Origin: Marinobacter szutsaonensis
GTDB taxonomy: Bacteria > Pseudomonadota > Gammaproteobacteria > Pseudomonadales > Oleiphilaceae
Reading direction: 5' to 3'
NCBI RefSeq assembly: GCF_039523335.1
Contig: NZ_BAAAFC010000002.1
Span: 124,001 to 188,000, forward strand
DNA length: 64,000 nt
Shown piece by piece: positions 44,254 through 52,736 of this stretch. Numbering within the stretch: the first letter of the stretch is position 1; each line of letters begins with the position of its first letter. Made by a program: the position numbers and the translations under genes. Under the pieces are notes generated by a model. That model was given only the letters and a program-made list of their open reading frames with translations, was not told the DNA's origin and ran no database searches.

Positions 44254-45031
44254 TTGGCGCCACAGCCCGGTCCGCTTCACCGGCCTGCAATCGGTGCAGG
44301 CCGTCCAGAACCGTCTCCTGAAGCTGGCGGGCCAGTTCCGATGACTTGAGGGCGTCAGTCGTTGCAACTGGCTCATGGAACAGCACATCGACCCGGGATG
44401 CGGGGTTTTTCAGCAACCGGATCAGGTGGCTGTGGAAGGCATCGTCACCGATGAACGGAGCCACATGGTCGGGTCGACCTTCCCGCCGATAGCAGATGGT
44501 CGCCGGCTGGATGGTGACGTTGGCCTCCCGGGCGGCGCTCAGTAACAGGCCGTGAAACGGAAGTACGGTCAGACCGGCACTGGTAGTACCCTCCGGGAAG
44601 ATCAGCACCGATTCCCCGGATGCCAGGGTAGACCGGATGGCGGATTTTACCTGTCGTGCCTGCCCGCCTCCACGCTTGATGAACAGGGTGCCGGCCTGCC
44701 TGGCCAGCCAGCCGATCAGGGGCCATTCCGCCACCTCGGCCTTGGACAGGAACCGGACCGGCGCCAGCCCGCCCAGGATGGGAATATCGCACCAGCTAAT
44801 GTGGTTGCTGACCACCAGGGAATTGGCCTGCGGTGTCGGTCCATGCCATCGTATGTCGAGACCAAGGCAACGGCCGGCACCCCGGAAACAGCGGCCCGCC
44901 CAGGGCGTTCGGTCCAGTTTTTTCCCGGTCATGACATCTCCGACCCTGAGAGCCAGGGCGAGGACGGTGATGGCCGCCAGAAACAGGGTAAAGACACCCA
45001 GGCGAATGGCCAGTCGCAGTGAGCCGATCAT
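44213..45031 (-). CDS. olsA: Lyso-ornithine lipid O-acyltransferase
   Basis: This 272-residue PlsC-family membrane acyltransferase has the HX4D motif in SNHISWCD, a substrate-binding IFPEGTTS and an N-terminal membrane helix (LGVFTLFLAAITVLALALRVG). PlsC of phospholipid synthesis is the general match. The upstream neighbour, an OlsB-type N-acyltransferase 19 bp away, makes the ornithine-lipid O-acyltransferase role more likely. The start at 45031 was chosen because the longer frame is OlsB sequence in another phase. Confidence 0.87.
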   Translation of the reverse strand: MIGSLRLAIRLGVFTLFLAAITVLALALRVGDVMTGKKLDRTPWAGRCFRGAGRCLGLDIRWHGPTPQANSLVVSNHISWCDIPILGGLAPVRFLSKAEVAEWPLIGWLARQAGTLFIKRGGGQARQVKSAIRSTLASGESVLIFPEGTTSAGLTVLPFHGLLLSAAREANVTIQPATICYRREGRPDHVAPFIGDDAFHSHLIRLLKNPASRVDVLFHEPVATTDALKSSELARQLQETVLDGLHRLQAGEADRAVAPIRTGVVPGLSRLR

Positions 45032-45050
45032 CGGGTTGACCTGGCCGGGC

Positions 45051-45812
45051 TCACGACGCCCGGCCCATGAAATGGCGGCTGTACCGGGCGGCCAGATTGT
45101 CCACTTCCAGCAGTACCAGCAAATCAGCACACCGGAATTCCGGATCCCAGCAAGGCGCACCGCACACCCTCGCGCCCAGTCGCATGTAGGCGCGGATCAG
45201 TGGTGGAACATCGACCGGGCGGTCGGTGGCCGGGGCGTTCGTCAGGTGCGGCAATTCCCGTAGCGGGGTGACCCGGAACGACTCGTCGGCCAGGTAAGTG
45301 GCCTGCAGGTGATTGGCAATCCGCCAGGCCTTGTGGCCGCCGTCGGACATGCCGATGCTGGCGCAACCAATCAGGTAGTCGATACCGTGTTTGATCAGGT
45401 ATTCCGCCAGGGTGGCCCAGAGCAGGCTGATGGTGGCACCGTTACGGTAGTCGGGGTGGACGCAGGTACGTCCCAGTTCAGCCACGCTTCCGGACAGCGA
45501 GGCCAGGGCGGAGAGATCGAATTCCCCCGCTGAATAGAACTCGCTGACCTCCCTGATCCGGCTTTGAGGCAGTACCCGGGTGGTGGCAATCAGGTTGCCG
45601 GTCCGGCTGTCGGTCACGATCAGATGATCGCAGAGTGTGTCGTAGGCGTCGGCGTCAATGCCGGGTGTGGTGGCGCCGAGGTCACTGCCGTATTCTGCGG
45701 AGAAAACCTCGTAGCGAAGGCGCTGGGCCTGCTCGATGGTGGCCGGGTCACGGGTGATGTCGGTACGGAGCTGTCGTGAGCTTTGCCTGGCTTTCGCGGT
45801 TTGTGCGGTCAT
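45051..45812 (-). CDS. olsB: Ornithine-acyl-ACP N-acyltransferase (OlsB)
   Basis: The 253-residue GNAT-fold enzyme attaches a 3-hydroxyacyl chain to ornithine, the first step of ornithine-lipid synthesis. Family features are RLRYEVFSAEYG, VAELGRTCVHPDYRNGATISLLW and the C-terminal KDPEF-like PCWDPEFRCADLLVLLEV. The ATG at 45812 was chosen over the frame's earlier start at 45866 because the 48 bp before the PHO-box array must hold the promoter. Ornithine lipids are phosphorus-free membrane lipids. It is the first gene of olsBA. Confidence 0.9.
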   Translation of the reverse strand: MTAQTAKARQSSRQLRTDITRDPATIEQAQRLRYEVFSAEYGSDLGATTPGIDADAYDTLCDHLIVTDSRTGNLIATTRVLPQSRIREVSEFYSAGEFDLSALASLSGSVAELGRTCVHPDYRNGATISLLWATLAEYLIKHGIDYLIGCASIGMSDGGHKAWRIANHLQATYLADESFRVTPLRELPHLTNAPATDRPVDVPPLIRAYMRLGARVCGAPCWDPEFRCADLLVLLEVDNLAARYSRHFMGRAS

Positions 45813-45859
45813 GGCTTGGTCTCTTTGTGTCCATTTACCGACAAGGCTATGAACCGGCT

Positions 45860-45899
45860 GTGACACTGGGGTGACTGTCCAATGACCGCTGTATGACAG
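45860..45899 (-). promoter_or_regulatory. Tandem PHO-box array of the olsBA operon
   Basis: On the minus strand four heptamers follow one another with exactly four bases between: CTGTCAT, CGGTCAT, CAGTCAC and GTGTCAC. The PhoB consensus is CTGTCAT repeated every 11 bases. The first unit is exact and the others keep GTCAY. The array ends 47 bp before the olsB ATG, where it could replace the -35 element, with CATAGC as a possible weak -10. Confidence 0.8.
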
Positions 45900-45950
45900 G
45901 TGTTGTCAGTGCAGGTCGATTTGTCACGGGGTGTAACGGCGAGGTGCTTC

Positions 45951-45989
45951 CATGTATATTTCTGAATTGCATGTATAATTGCTGTTACA
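45951..45989 (+). promoter_or_regulatory. Likely promoter and repeat site of the response regulator gene
   Basis: TATAAT at 45974-45979 is a perfect -10 hexamer. CATGTATA occurs twice, starting at 45951 and 45970 (19 bp apart), and TAATTGCTGTTACA at 45976-45989 resembles the E. coli RstA box (TACATNTNGTTACA). OmpR-family regulators bind such repeats, so autoregulation is possible. Confidence 0.45.
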
Positions 45990-46049
45990 TCGGGTTGCCT
46001 GTATTGTCAGGGGCTGTAAGCAACCGAAACCGGAATAACAAAACCAGAG

Positions 46050-46787
46050 ATGGATGGCGTGGAACAGACGAACGAAAGTTGGCGAATTCTCATTGTTGAG
46101 GACGACGAACGGCTCGCAGAGCTGACCCGTGAATATCTGGAAAGCAATGGACTGATCGTAAGCCTTGAGGCAAACGGTTCGGCAGCGGTCGAACGGATCC
46201 GCAGCGAGCAGCCGGATCTGGTGGTTCTGGACCTGATGTTGCCCGGTGAAGATGGCCTGTCGGTCTGTCGCAAGGTGCGTCCGTTCTATAACGGCCCGAT
46301 CATCATGCTCACCGCCCGTACCGATGACCTGGACCAGGTGCTCGGGTTGGAGATGGGTGCTGACGACTACATCAGCAAGCCAGTCAAGCCGAGGGTCCTG
46401 CTGGCGCGTATCCGTGCCATGCTGAGGCGGGTGACCGAATCCGGCCAGGGTGGTGGTGAAGAGGCTGCCGGTGAGGAGCCGGTTCGACTCCAGTTCAATG
46501 ACCTGATCGTGGACCGCTCCATGCGGGAAGCCTGGCTCAGTGACCAGAGCATTGACCTGACCAGCGCTGAGTTCGACCTGCTCTGGTTGCTGGCCAGCAA
46601 CGCCGGTCGCGTGCTGAGTCGTGAAGAGATATTTACCGCTCTCCGGGGCATTGAATACGATGGTCAGGACCGTTCAATTGATGTCCGGGTGTCGCGGATC
46701 CGCCCGAAGATCGGTGATGATCCTATCCATCCGCGCCGGATCAAGACCGTTCGCAGCAAGGGCTACCTGTTTGTGAAGGAAGCCTGA
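46050..46787 (+). CDS. OmpR-family response regulator (RstA-like)
   Basis: The 245-residue regulator has a receiver domain with phospho-acceptor Asp61 (VVLDLMLPGEDG) and conserved Thr/Lys positions (MLTARTDD, YISKPVKP), then a winged-helix DNA-binding domain ending IKTVRSKGYLFV. The closest named relative appears to be RstA. It is followed after 67 bp by its membrane sensor kinase. The ATG at 46050 has only a weak ribosome site. Confidence 0.93.
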   Translation: MDGVEQTNESWRILIVEDDERLAELTREYLESNGLIVSLEANGSAAVERIRSEQPDLVVLDLMLPGEDGLSVCRKVRPFYNGPIIMLTARTDDLDQVLGLEMGADDYISKPVKPRVLLARIRAMLRRVTESGQGGGEEAAGEEPVRLQFNDLIVDRSMREAWLSDQSIDLTSAEFDLLWLLASNAGRVLSREEIFTALRGIEYDGQDRSIDVRVSRIRPKIGDDPIHPRRIKTVRSKGYLFVKEA

Positions 46788-46854
46788 CGTTCCTGTTGCC
46801 GGCTCCGAACCCCGGGCAGTATGGGGGCGGGGCGGGCCTGCCAGGATTCCTGAC

Positions 46855-48429
46855 ATGTCCCTGAAGCTTTTCCTCAAACTTTACGCCCGTCTTGCCGGTG
46901 TGGCCGCACTGGTGGTTCTCGTGTGTATTGTCCTGTTCAATGGCCTCAACTCCGTCCGGCACCAGTTCTGGCTGGAGCGCTTTCCCGAACCCCTGATGCG
47001 ATGGCTGGCCGCGACACCGTCGCCGGAGCAGCAGTATCACTGGTTGGCTGCCTGGTATGACCTGAAAAACCGTCGCCCCGAAGACATGGAATTATCACCG
47101 GTGATTGGTGAGCGCCTGGGCTATGGACAGGTTGTGGCGGAAGATGCACCGATCGGTTACCGGCTTATGGTCGAGACCCCGGGCGGGACCATCCTGCAGA
47201 TGCGCTTTGAAGAGCCATACCTGGACGTTTCCAGGGCCCTGGCCCTCGTTGTCCGTTGGCACCTGGAGTCGGTGAACAGGGTGGGGCGGGAAGACATGGC
47301 AGTACGCCTGGCCAGTCACCTGGGAGTGTCCATCGAATGGCTGGATGAGGCCGGGATGTTGCCCCCCGGTCCGGTGTTGCAGCAGATTACCGAGCAGGAT
47401 GTGGTGTTGTACGGGCCGGATCACGGAAACCGTCGCGACGCCCTGTTGAGACTGAGTGACGGCGCCCTGGTGAATGTGGAGCTGCCGGCCCCGTTCTCGG
47501 CCTACGGATGGCCCGTAATCACTCTCCTGGTATTACTCGTTGGCGGCGTTCTGGCCCTGGCTTTGTGGCTGGCGATCAAGGCCGTGGACAACAATCTTCG
47601 GCAGGTGGAATCGGTGGCCGTCCGTATTGCCCGGGGTGAGATGGGAGCGCGCGTCGACGCAGGCTCCGGCACCCTGGTCAGCCGGCTGGCGGCGGCCTTC
47701 AATGGCATGGCGGAGCATATCCAGCGTCTGGTCCAGGTTCAGCGCGAGATGATTCATGCCGTCTCCCATGAGCTGCGCACCCCGGTGGCCCGGATCCGTT
47801 TCGGGGTCCAGATGATCGAGGATTGCCAGGACCAGGACATGCTGCAGAAACAGCTGGAGGGGATTGATGGCGACATCCAGGAGCTGGATGAACTGATTGA
47901 CGAGATTCTCACCTATGCCCGCCTGGAGCAGGGCGGTCCGGTGTTCTCGTTGCGGGAGCACTCGGTAACGGAGGTTGTGCGCCAGGTAGTTTCCGAGCAG
48001 CGATTGATTCGCCCGAACCTCAGCATCGAGAGTGATATAGACGAAGACACCGAGCGTTGCTCGTTGTCGGATATCGAACCAAGGTACATCCACAGGGCGA
48101 TCCAGAACCTGGTGGGTAATGCCGGGCGTTATGCCAACGGCCGCGTTCTGGTTCGTTGCCGCATTGATGAGGACAACTGCCGGGTGGATGTGGAGGATGA
48201 CGGCCCGGGGGTCCCCGAAGAGGATTGGGAGAAGGTCTTTACCGCGTTTGCCCGGCTAGATGACAGCCGGACGCGGACCTCGGGCGGCTACGGACTGGGT
48301 TTGTCCATAGTTCGCCGAATCCTCTATTGGCATGGTGGCCAGGCCTTCGTCAGCCGGAGCGATGAGCTTGGCGGCGCACGCTTCAGCCTGGTCTGGCCGA
48401 GGCGAAAGCCGGCGGATTCGGTTTTGTGA
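46855..48429 (+). CDS. Sensor histidine kinase (RstB-like)
   Basis: The 524-residue membrane kinase has a transmembrane helix near residues 12-30, a periplasmic sensor region (about 35-215), a second helix near 220-240, a HAMP linker, phospho-accepting His305 in HAVSHELRTPVARI, and an ATP-binding domain with VEDDGPGVPEED and GGYGLGLSIV. It pairs with the response regulator upstream. The layout resembles RstB. The signal is unknown. Confidence 0.93.
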   Translation: MSLKLFLKLYARLAGVAALVVLVCIVLFNGLNSVRHQFWLERFPEPLMRWLAATPSPEQQYHWLAAWYDLKNRRPEDMELSPVIGERLGYGQVVAEDAPIGYRLMVETPGGTILQMRFEEPYLDVSRALALVVRWHLESVNRVGREDMAVRLASHLGVSIEWLDEAGMLPPGPVLQQITEQDVVLYGPDHGNRRDALLRLSDGALVNVELPAPFSAYGWPVITLLVLLVGGVLALALWLAIKAVDNNLRQVESVAVRIARGEMGARVDAGSGTLVSRLAAAFNGMAEHIQRLVQVQREMIHAVSHELRTPVARIRFGVQMIEDCQDQDMLQKQLEGIDGDIQELDELIDEILTYARLEQGGPVFSLREHSVTEVVRQVVSEQRLIRPNLSIESDIDEDTERCSLSDIEPRYIHRAIQNLVGNAGRYANGRVLVRCRIDEDNCRVDVEDDGPGVPEEDWEKVFTAFARLDDSRTRTSGGYGLGLSIVRRILYWHGGQAFVSRSDELGGARFSLVWPRRKPADSVL

Positions 48430-48480
48430 ACCAGGCCTCACTGCCTCACCTGATGTAACAAAGCTGCTACATAACGCCAA

Positions 48481-48509
48481 CTGACGGTTTTTCCCCGGAT
48501 GCCCATAAT
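48481..48509 (+). promoter_or_regulatory. Sigma-70 promoter for a candidate small RNA
   Basis: CTGACG (48481-48486), a 17-base spacer and CATAAT (48504-48509) form a good vegetative promoter. A TGTAAC/GTTACA element at 48454-48459, 22 bp upstream, resembles the one before the response regulator gene. Confidence 0.6.
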
Positions 48510-48515
48510 TAAAAG

Positions 48516-48604
48516 CGTAAGGGATGACTTTTGAGGTTGTAGTTCTTACGAACTTTCCTTGTTTCATTCGTCATTTAAGGGCCGGTTTTTCCGGCCCTTT
48601 TTTT
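48516..48604 (+). ncRNA. Candidate small regulatory RNA, about 88 nt
   Basis: A good promoter with the expected start near 48516 is followed by about 88 bases ending in a strong terminator, with no contained reading frame. The only ATG (48524) would run through the terminator. The RNA can form an outer helix (ATGAC 48524-48528 with GTCAT 48570-48574), an inner hairpin AGTTC-TTAC-GAACT (48541-48554), an unpaired pyrimidine stretch with TTTCCTT that is complementary to a Shine-Dalgarno, and the terminator stem. This is the layout of an Hfq-type sRNA. No known family is recognised. Confidence 0.55.
48577..48604 (+). terminator. Strong Rho-independent terminator
   Basis: AAGGGCCGG, loop TTTTT, CCGGCCC and a run of seven T. 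It ends the candidate sRNA and any read-through from the kinase gene 150 bp upstream. Confidence 0.92.
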
Positions 48605-48689
48605 ATGCCCTTCCTCCCGTTTCCGGCCCCTGCGCCTCTCCTTCAATGGTTTCTGCTGGTAGACTTGCGGAAAACAAAGGAGGCTTGCC

Positions 48690-50171
48690 ATGACCCGCTA
48701 CCTGCTTGCGATTGACCAGGGAACCACCAGCTCGCGCGCGATCATCTTCGACCCATCCGGTACCATCGTGGGCGTGGCCCAGCAGGAGTTCCACCAGTAC
48801 TTTCCCCGTGACGGCTGGGTCGAGCACGGTGCGCTTGAAATCTGGGACAGCACCCTGACGGTCTGCCGGTCCGCCCTGGAAAGGGCGGGAATCGACGCGG
48901 CGGATGTCGCAGGTATCGGGATTACCAACCAGCGCGAGACCACGGTTATCTGGGAACGGGCGACCGGCAAGCCGATCCACCACGCCATCGTCTGGCAGGA
49001 TCGCCGAACCGCCTCCTGGTGCACCAAGCTCAAGGAGGATGGCTTTGAAAATGTGGTGGTGGAGCGCACAGGCCTGCTGATTGATCCCTACTTTTCCTCC
49101 ACCAAGATCTCCTGGATCCTTGATAATGTTGAGGGCGCTCGGGCCCGGGCGGAAGCCGGGGAGCTTGCCTTCGGGACGGTGGACAGCTGGCTGCTCTGGA
49201 ACCTGACCGGCGGCCGCTCCCATTACACCGACGCCACCAATGCCTCCCGTACCGCCCTGTTCAATATCCACACCCAGAGCTGGGACGATACGCTGCTGGA
49301 CCTGTTCCGCGTGCCCCGTCAACTGCTGCCCGAGGTGCTGGACTGCGCCGCGGACTTCGGCACCACCGAGAGGGAATGGCTGGGCGCGGAGCTTCAGGTG
49401 GCGGGCATTGCCGGCGACCAGCACGCCGCCCTGATCGGACAGGCCTGCTTCGAGCCCGGCATGGCCAAGAGCACCTACGGCACGGGTTGCTTCCTGATGC
49501 TCAATACTGGCGACACGGCCCTGCGGTCCGAGAACCGGTTATTGACCACCATGTCGTACCGGCTCGACGGCAAGCCGACCTATGCGGTGGAGGGCAGTAT
49601 TTTTGTGGCCGGGGCGGCCATGCAGTGGTTGCGGGACGGTCTCGGCCTGATTGCTCATGCCGGCGAGTCCTTGGCCCATGCCGAGCGTGTGGGGGTGGAG
49701 AACGCGGTATACCTGGTTCCGGCTTTCACGGGGCTGGGCGCCCCCCACTGGGATCCCCACGCCCGCGGGGCGATCATGGGCCTGACCCGGGATACCGGAA
49801 TCGGGGAAATCGTGACGGCGGGGTTGCAGTCCGTGTGCTATCAGACCAAGGACCTGGTGCGGGCCATCCAGAATGACGGCGCCCGCCTGGAATCCCTGCG
49901 TGTGGATGGCGGCATGGCGGTGAATGACTGGGTCATGCAGTTCCTGGCGGACATTCTCAATGTCACCGTGGACCGGCCGCGGATCACCGAAACCACCGCT
50001 CTGGGCGCCGCCTACCTGGCCGGTTTGCAGACCGGCGTCTACAGCAGTCTGGAGGAGATTTCCCGGCTTTGGGAGTGCGAGCGCCAGTTCCGTCCGGACA
50101 TGAGGCCGTCACTGCGGGAATCCCTGTATGCCGGTTGGCTGGACGCGGTCGACCGGGTGTGTAACCGCTAA
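48690..50171 (+). CDS. glpK: Glycerol kinase
   Basis: GlpK phosphorylates glycerol to glycerol 3-phosphate. The 493-residue protein of the FGGY family shows [39 protein letters not shown], and the second signature [25 protein letters not shown] precedes the ATG. No glpF, glpD or glpR is visible next to it, so it is an isolated copy here. Length and motifs are all normal. Confidence 0.96.
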   Translation: MTRYLLAIDQGTTSSRAIIFDPSGTIVGVAQQEFHQYFPRDGWVEHGALEIWDSTLTVCRSALERAGIDAADVAGIGITNQRETTVIWERATGKPIHHAIVWQDRRTASWCTKLKEDGFENVVVERTGLLIDPYFSSTKISWILDNVEGARARAEAGELAFGTVDSWLLWNLTGGRSHYTDATNASRTALFNIHTQSWDDTLLDLFRVPRQLLPEVLDCAADFGTTEREWLGAELQVAGIAGDQHAALIGQACFEPGMAKSTYGTGCFLMLNTGDTALRSENRLLTTMSYRLDGKPTYAVEGSIFVAGAAMQWLRDGLGLIAHAGESLAHAERVGVENAVYLVPAFTGLGAPHWDPHARGAIMGLTRDTGIGEIVTAGLQSVCYQTKDLVRAIQNDGARLESLRVDGGMAVNDWVMQFLADILNVTVDRPRITETTALGAAYLAGLQTGVYSSLEEISRLWECERQFRPDMRPSLRESLYAGWLDAVDRVCNR

Positions 50172-50177
50172 AGAATC

Positions 50178-51251
50178 TCAGCCAGTGCGCTCAAAGGCAA
50201 TCAGGTGGTCGGCCTCGACCCGGACCGGTACCTGCTCACCCAGATGGAAGTCCAGGTGGCTCCGGAACAGGGCTTCGAACTCGGTTTCCTCGGAACAGCG
50301 GAAGCGGTAAAGGGTCGAGGTACCGGCAAAGGTTTTTTCCACCACCTTCGGGCGCAGGTCCGAGTTCTCGTCGAAGACGATGTCGTCCGGCCGGATGAGT
50401 ACGTCTACCAGAGTGCCCGGTTCCCACTTATAAGCCCGGTTGCCGTGGATAATACCCAGCTCCGACTCGATGGTGTCGGGCCCGAGGGCCTTGCCCGGTA
50501 TGAACCCGCCCTGGCCGACGAAACTGGCCACAAACCGGTTTGCCGGCTCGTGGTACAGGTTATAGGGCACATCCCACTGGAGCAGTTCGCCACCTTTCAG
50601 TACCGCGACCTGATCACACATGGCAAAGGCTTCCTGCTGGTCATGAGTGACCAGGATGGCACTGATGCCGAGGGTCTTGAGAATCTCCCGTACATCCAGG
50701 CTCAGGCGCCGGCGCAGGTCTGCATCCAGGTTGGAGAAGGGCTCATCCAGCAGGATCAGGGTCGGCTCTGGCGCCAGTGCCCTGGCCAGGGCAACCCGTT
50801 GCTGCTGACCGCCCGAGAGTTCGTGGGGGTAGCTGTTCGCCAGGTCCTGCAGATGCACCACTTCCAGAAGTTCCATGACTTTCTGGCGCCGTTCCGCCTT
50901 GCTCATCCCTTTCAAACCAAAACCGATGTTATCGGCGATGGTCAGGTGCGGAAACAGGGCGTAGTCCTGGAATACCATGCCGATCCGGCGTTTCTCCGGT
51001 GCCAGGGTGCGGCCGGGCAGGCTGATGGTCTGTGATTCCAGGCAGATCTCGCCGCTGTTCAGGGGCAAAAAGCCGGCCAGGGCCCGCAGGATGGTACTCT
51101 TGCCGCAGCCGCTGGGGCCGAGCAGGCAGCCGATATCGCCATGGCTGAGCGCGAAATTGACTCCCTTGACCACGGAGTCGGCGCCATAGCCGCAGGACAG
51201 GTTGTTGACTTCCAGTAACCAGTCCCCGGCGGGGGAAGCGGGCACACCCAT
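50178..51251 (-). CDS. ABC transporter ATPase (FbpC/PotA-like), orphan
   Basis: The 357-residue ATPase has Walker A GPSGCGKST, signature LSGGQQQRVALARAL, Walker B LILLDEPFSN and a C-terminal TOBE region (about 285-355). Together these mark the subfamily that drives import of iron(III), spermidine or sulfate. No permease or binding protein gene is adjacent, so it may serve a transporter encoded elsewhere. It starts three bases after argF, which suggests one transcript. FbpC (iron) is the best guess. Confidence 0.88.
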   Translation of the reverse strand: MGVPASPAGDWLLEVNNLSCGYGADSVVKGVNFALSHGDIGCLLGPSGCGKSTILRALAGFLPLNSGEICLESQTISLPGRTLAPEKRRIGMVFQDYALFPHLTIADNIGFGLKGMSKAERRQKVMELLEVVHLQDLANSYPHELSGGQQQRVALARALAPEPTLILLDEPFSNLDADLRRRLSLDVREILKTLGISAILVTHDQQEAFAMCDQVAVLKGGELLQWDVPYNLYHEPANRFVASFVGQGGFIPGKALGPDTIESELGIIHGNRAYKWEPGTLVDVLIRPDDIVFDENSDLRPKVVEKTFAGTSTLYRFRCSEETEFEALFRSHLDFHLGEQVPVRVEADHLIAFERTG

Positions 51252-51254
51252 AGA

Positions 51255-52169
51255 TCAGTCCAACCGGTTGAGAATAAGGAACTCGAGCAGGGCCTTCTGG
51301 GCATGCAGGCGATTCTCTGCCTCGTCCCAGACCACGGACCCCGGATGTTCCATCATGTCGGCGGAAATCTCCTCGCCGCGATGGGCTGGCAGGCAGTGCA
51401 TGAACAGGGCGTCCTTGTCCGCCACGGCCATCAGATCCGGGTTGATCTGGTAGTCCCGGAAGGCCTTTTCCCGGGCTTTCTGCTCATCTTCCTGCCCCAT
51501 GGAGGCCCAGACGTCGGTGACCAGCAGCTGGGCGCCTCTGGCGGCCTCGGCCGGATCCCGGACGATGGTGACACGGTCGCCGTGCTCCTTCATCAGGGTC
51601 TCGCTGGGTTCATAGCCCTCGGGGCAGGCCACGTTCAGGTGAAAATCGAAGCGGGTGGCTGCGTTGATGTAGGAATGGCACATGTTGTTGCCATCGCCGA
51701 TCCAGGCCACCGTGGCGCCGCGAATGCTGCCGCGGTGTTCGCGATAGGTCTGCATGTCGGCCAGTAACTGGCACGGATGGAAATCATCGGTCAGGGCATT
51801 GATCACCGGCACGCGGGATGCCGCCGCAAAGCGTTCGACTGTCTCATGGGCAAAGGTACGGATCATCACCGCGTCGACCATGCTGGAGATGACAATGGCG
51901 GAGTCCTCGATGGGCTCGCCGCGCCCGAGCTGGGTATCCCGGGGAGACAGGAACAGGGCCGAACCGCCGAGCTGGGTCATGCCGGCTTCAAACGACACTC
52001 GGGTGCGGGTCGAGGACTTCTCGAAGATCATGGCCAGCACGCGGTTTTTCAGGGAATCGCGTACCTTGCCCTGCCGCCACTCGTTACGGAGTTTGCTTGC
52101 ATGGTCCAGCAGCTGCTCCAGCTCGCCGGTGGACATGTCATTCAGTGTCAGAAAATGTCGTGCCGCCAT
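51255..52169 (-). CDS. argF: Ornithine carbamoyltransferase
   Basis: The 304-residue enzyme joins ornithine and carbamoyl phosphate to citrulline in arginine synthesis. The carbamoyl phosphate motif [21 protein letters not shown] and the ornithine-loop [10 protein letters not shown] are present, and the length is normal. It consumes the same ornithine that OlsB uses for lipids about 6 kb away. No arginine repressor site was seen. It is divergent from the glutaredoxin gene. Confidence 0.96.
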   Translation of the reverse strand: MAARHFLTLNDMSTGELEQLLDHASKLRNEWRQGKVRDSLKNRVLAMIFEKSSTRTRVSFEAGMTQLGGSALFLSPRDTQLGRGEPIEDSAIVISSMVDAVMIRTFAHETVERFAAASRVPVINALTDDFHPCQLLADMQTYREHRGSIRGATVAWIGDGNNMCHSYINAATRFDFHLNVACPEGYEPSETLMKEHGDRVTIVRDPAEAARGAQLLVTDVWASMGQEDEQKAREKAFRDYQINPDLMAVADKDALFMHCLPAHRGEEISADMMEHPGSVVWDEAENRLHAQKALLEFLILNRLD

Positions 52170-52310
52170 GAAATGGCCCTTACCTCAATGAAACCGCGAC
52201 TCGCGGGGTTCCTGATGTCTGGTTGATGGAAAGCTGTGCCGGGAAAAACGGGGCATCAAGTCTAGCCCTTCGGGGGAGGGATGACAACGCTGCCTACCCC
52301 ATCCGGGTGT

Positions 52311-52340
52311 TTGGTGGCCGGTCCCGGACACGTGTACAAT
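52311..52340 (+). promoter_or_regulatory. Probable promoter of grxD
   Basis: TTGGTG (52311-52316), 18 bases and TACAAT (52335-52340) give a reasonable sigma-70 promoter about 55 bp before the grxD ATG, in the divergent region with argF. Confidence 0.5.
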
Positions 52341-52394
52341 AAGCTCAGCAGATTGCCCGAGGGCGATTCCGTTTTCAATCAGAGGTGAATGTTC

Positions 52395-52721
52395 ATGGAC
52401 ATCAATGAAACCATCAAGAGCCAGCTCGAAGAAAACCCGATCATTCTGTACATGAAGGGCACCCCGCAGGCTCCGCAATGCGGTTTCTCCGCCAAGACCG
52501 TGCAGGCGCTGATGGCTTGTGGCGAGCGTTTCGCATTCGTCAACATCCTGGACAACCAGGAACTGCGGGAAGCGCTGAAGGTCTACTCAAGCTGGCCGAC
52601 CTATCCACAGCTGTACATCAATGGCGAGCTGGTAGGCGGGTGTGACATCGTTCTGGAGATGTCCGAAAGCGGTGAGTTGGCCAAGATGGTCAAGGAAGCG
52701 GCCAAGCAAGCCGAGGCCTGA
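52395..52721 (+). CDS. grxD: Monothiol glutaredoxin Grx4
   Basis: The 108-residue CGFS glutaredoxin has its active-site Cys29 in PQCGFSAKT and the WPTYPQLYINGELVGGCDI segment. It binds and hands on [2Fe-2S] clusters with glutathione and BolA. The second ATG (52395) is nine bases after AGAGG and is preferred over the one at 52389. Confidence 0.95.
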   Translation: MDINETIKSQLEENPIILYMKGTPQAPQCGFSAKTVQALMACGERFAFVNILDNQELREALKVYSSWPTYPQLYINGELVGGCDIVLEMSESGELAKMVKEAAKQAEA

Positions 52722-52736
52722 TCTCCGCCCGGGGGC

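Noticed and set aside
48524..48715. Short ORF inside the candidate sRNA
   Set aside because: It reads through the strong terminator and into glpK, and no Shine-Dalgarno sequence precedes it.
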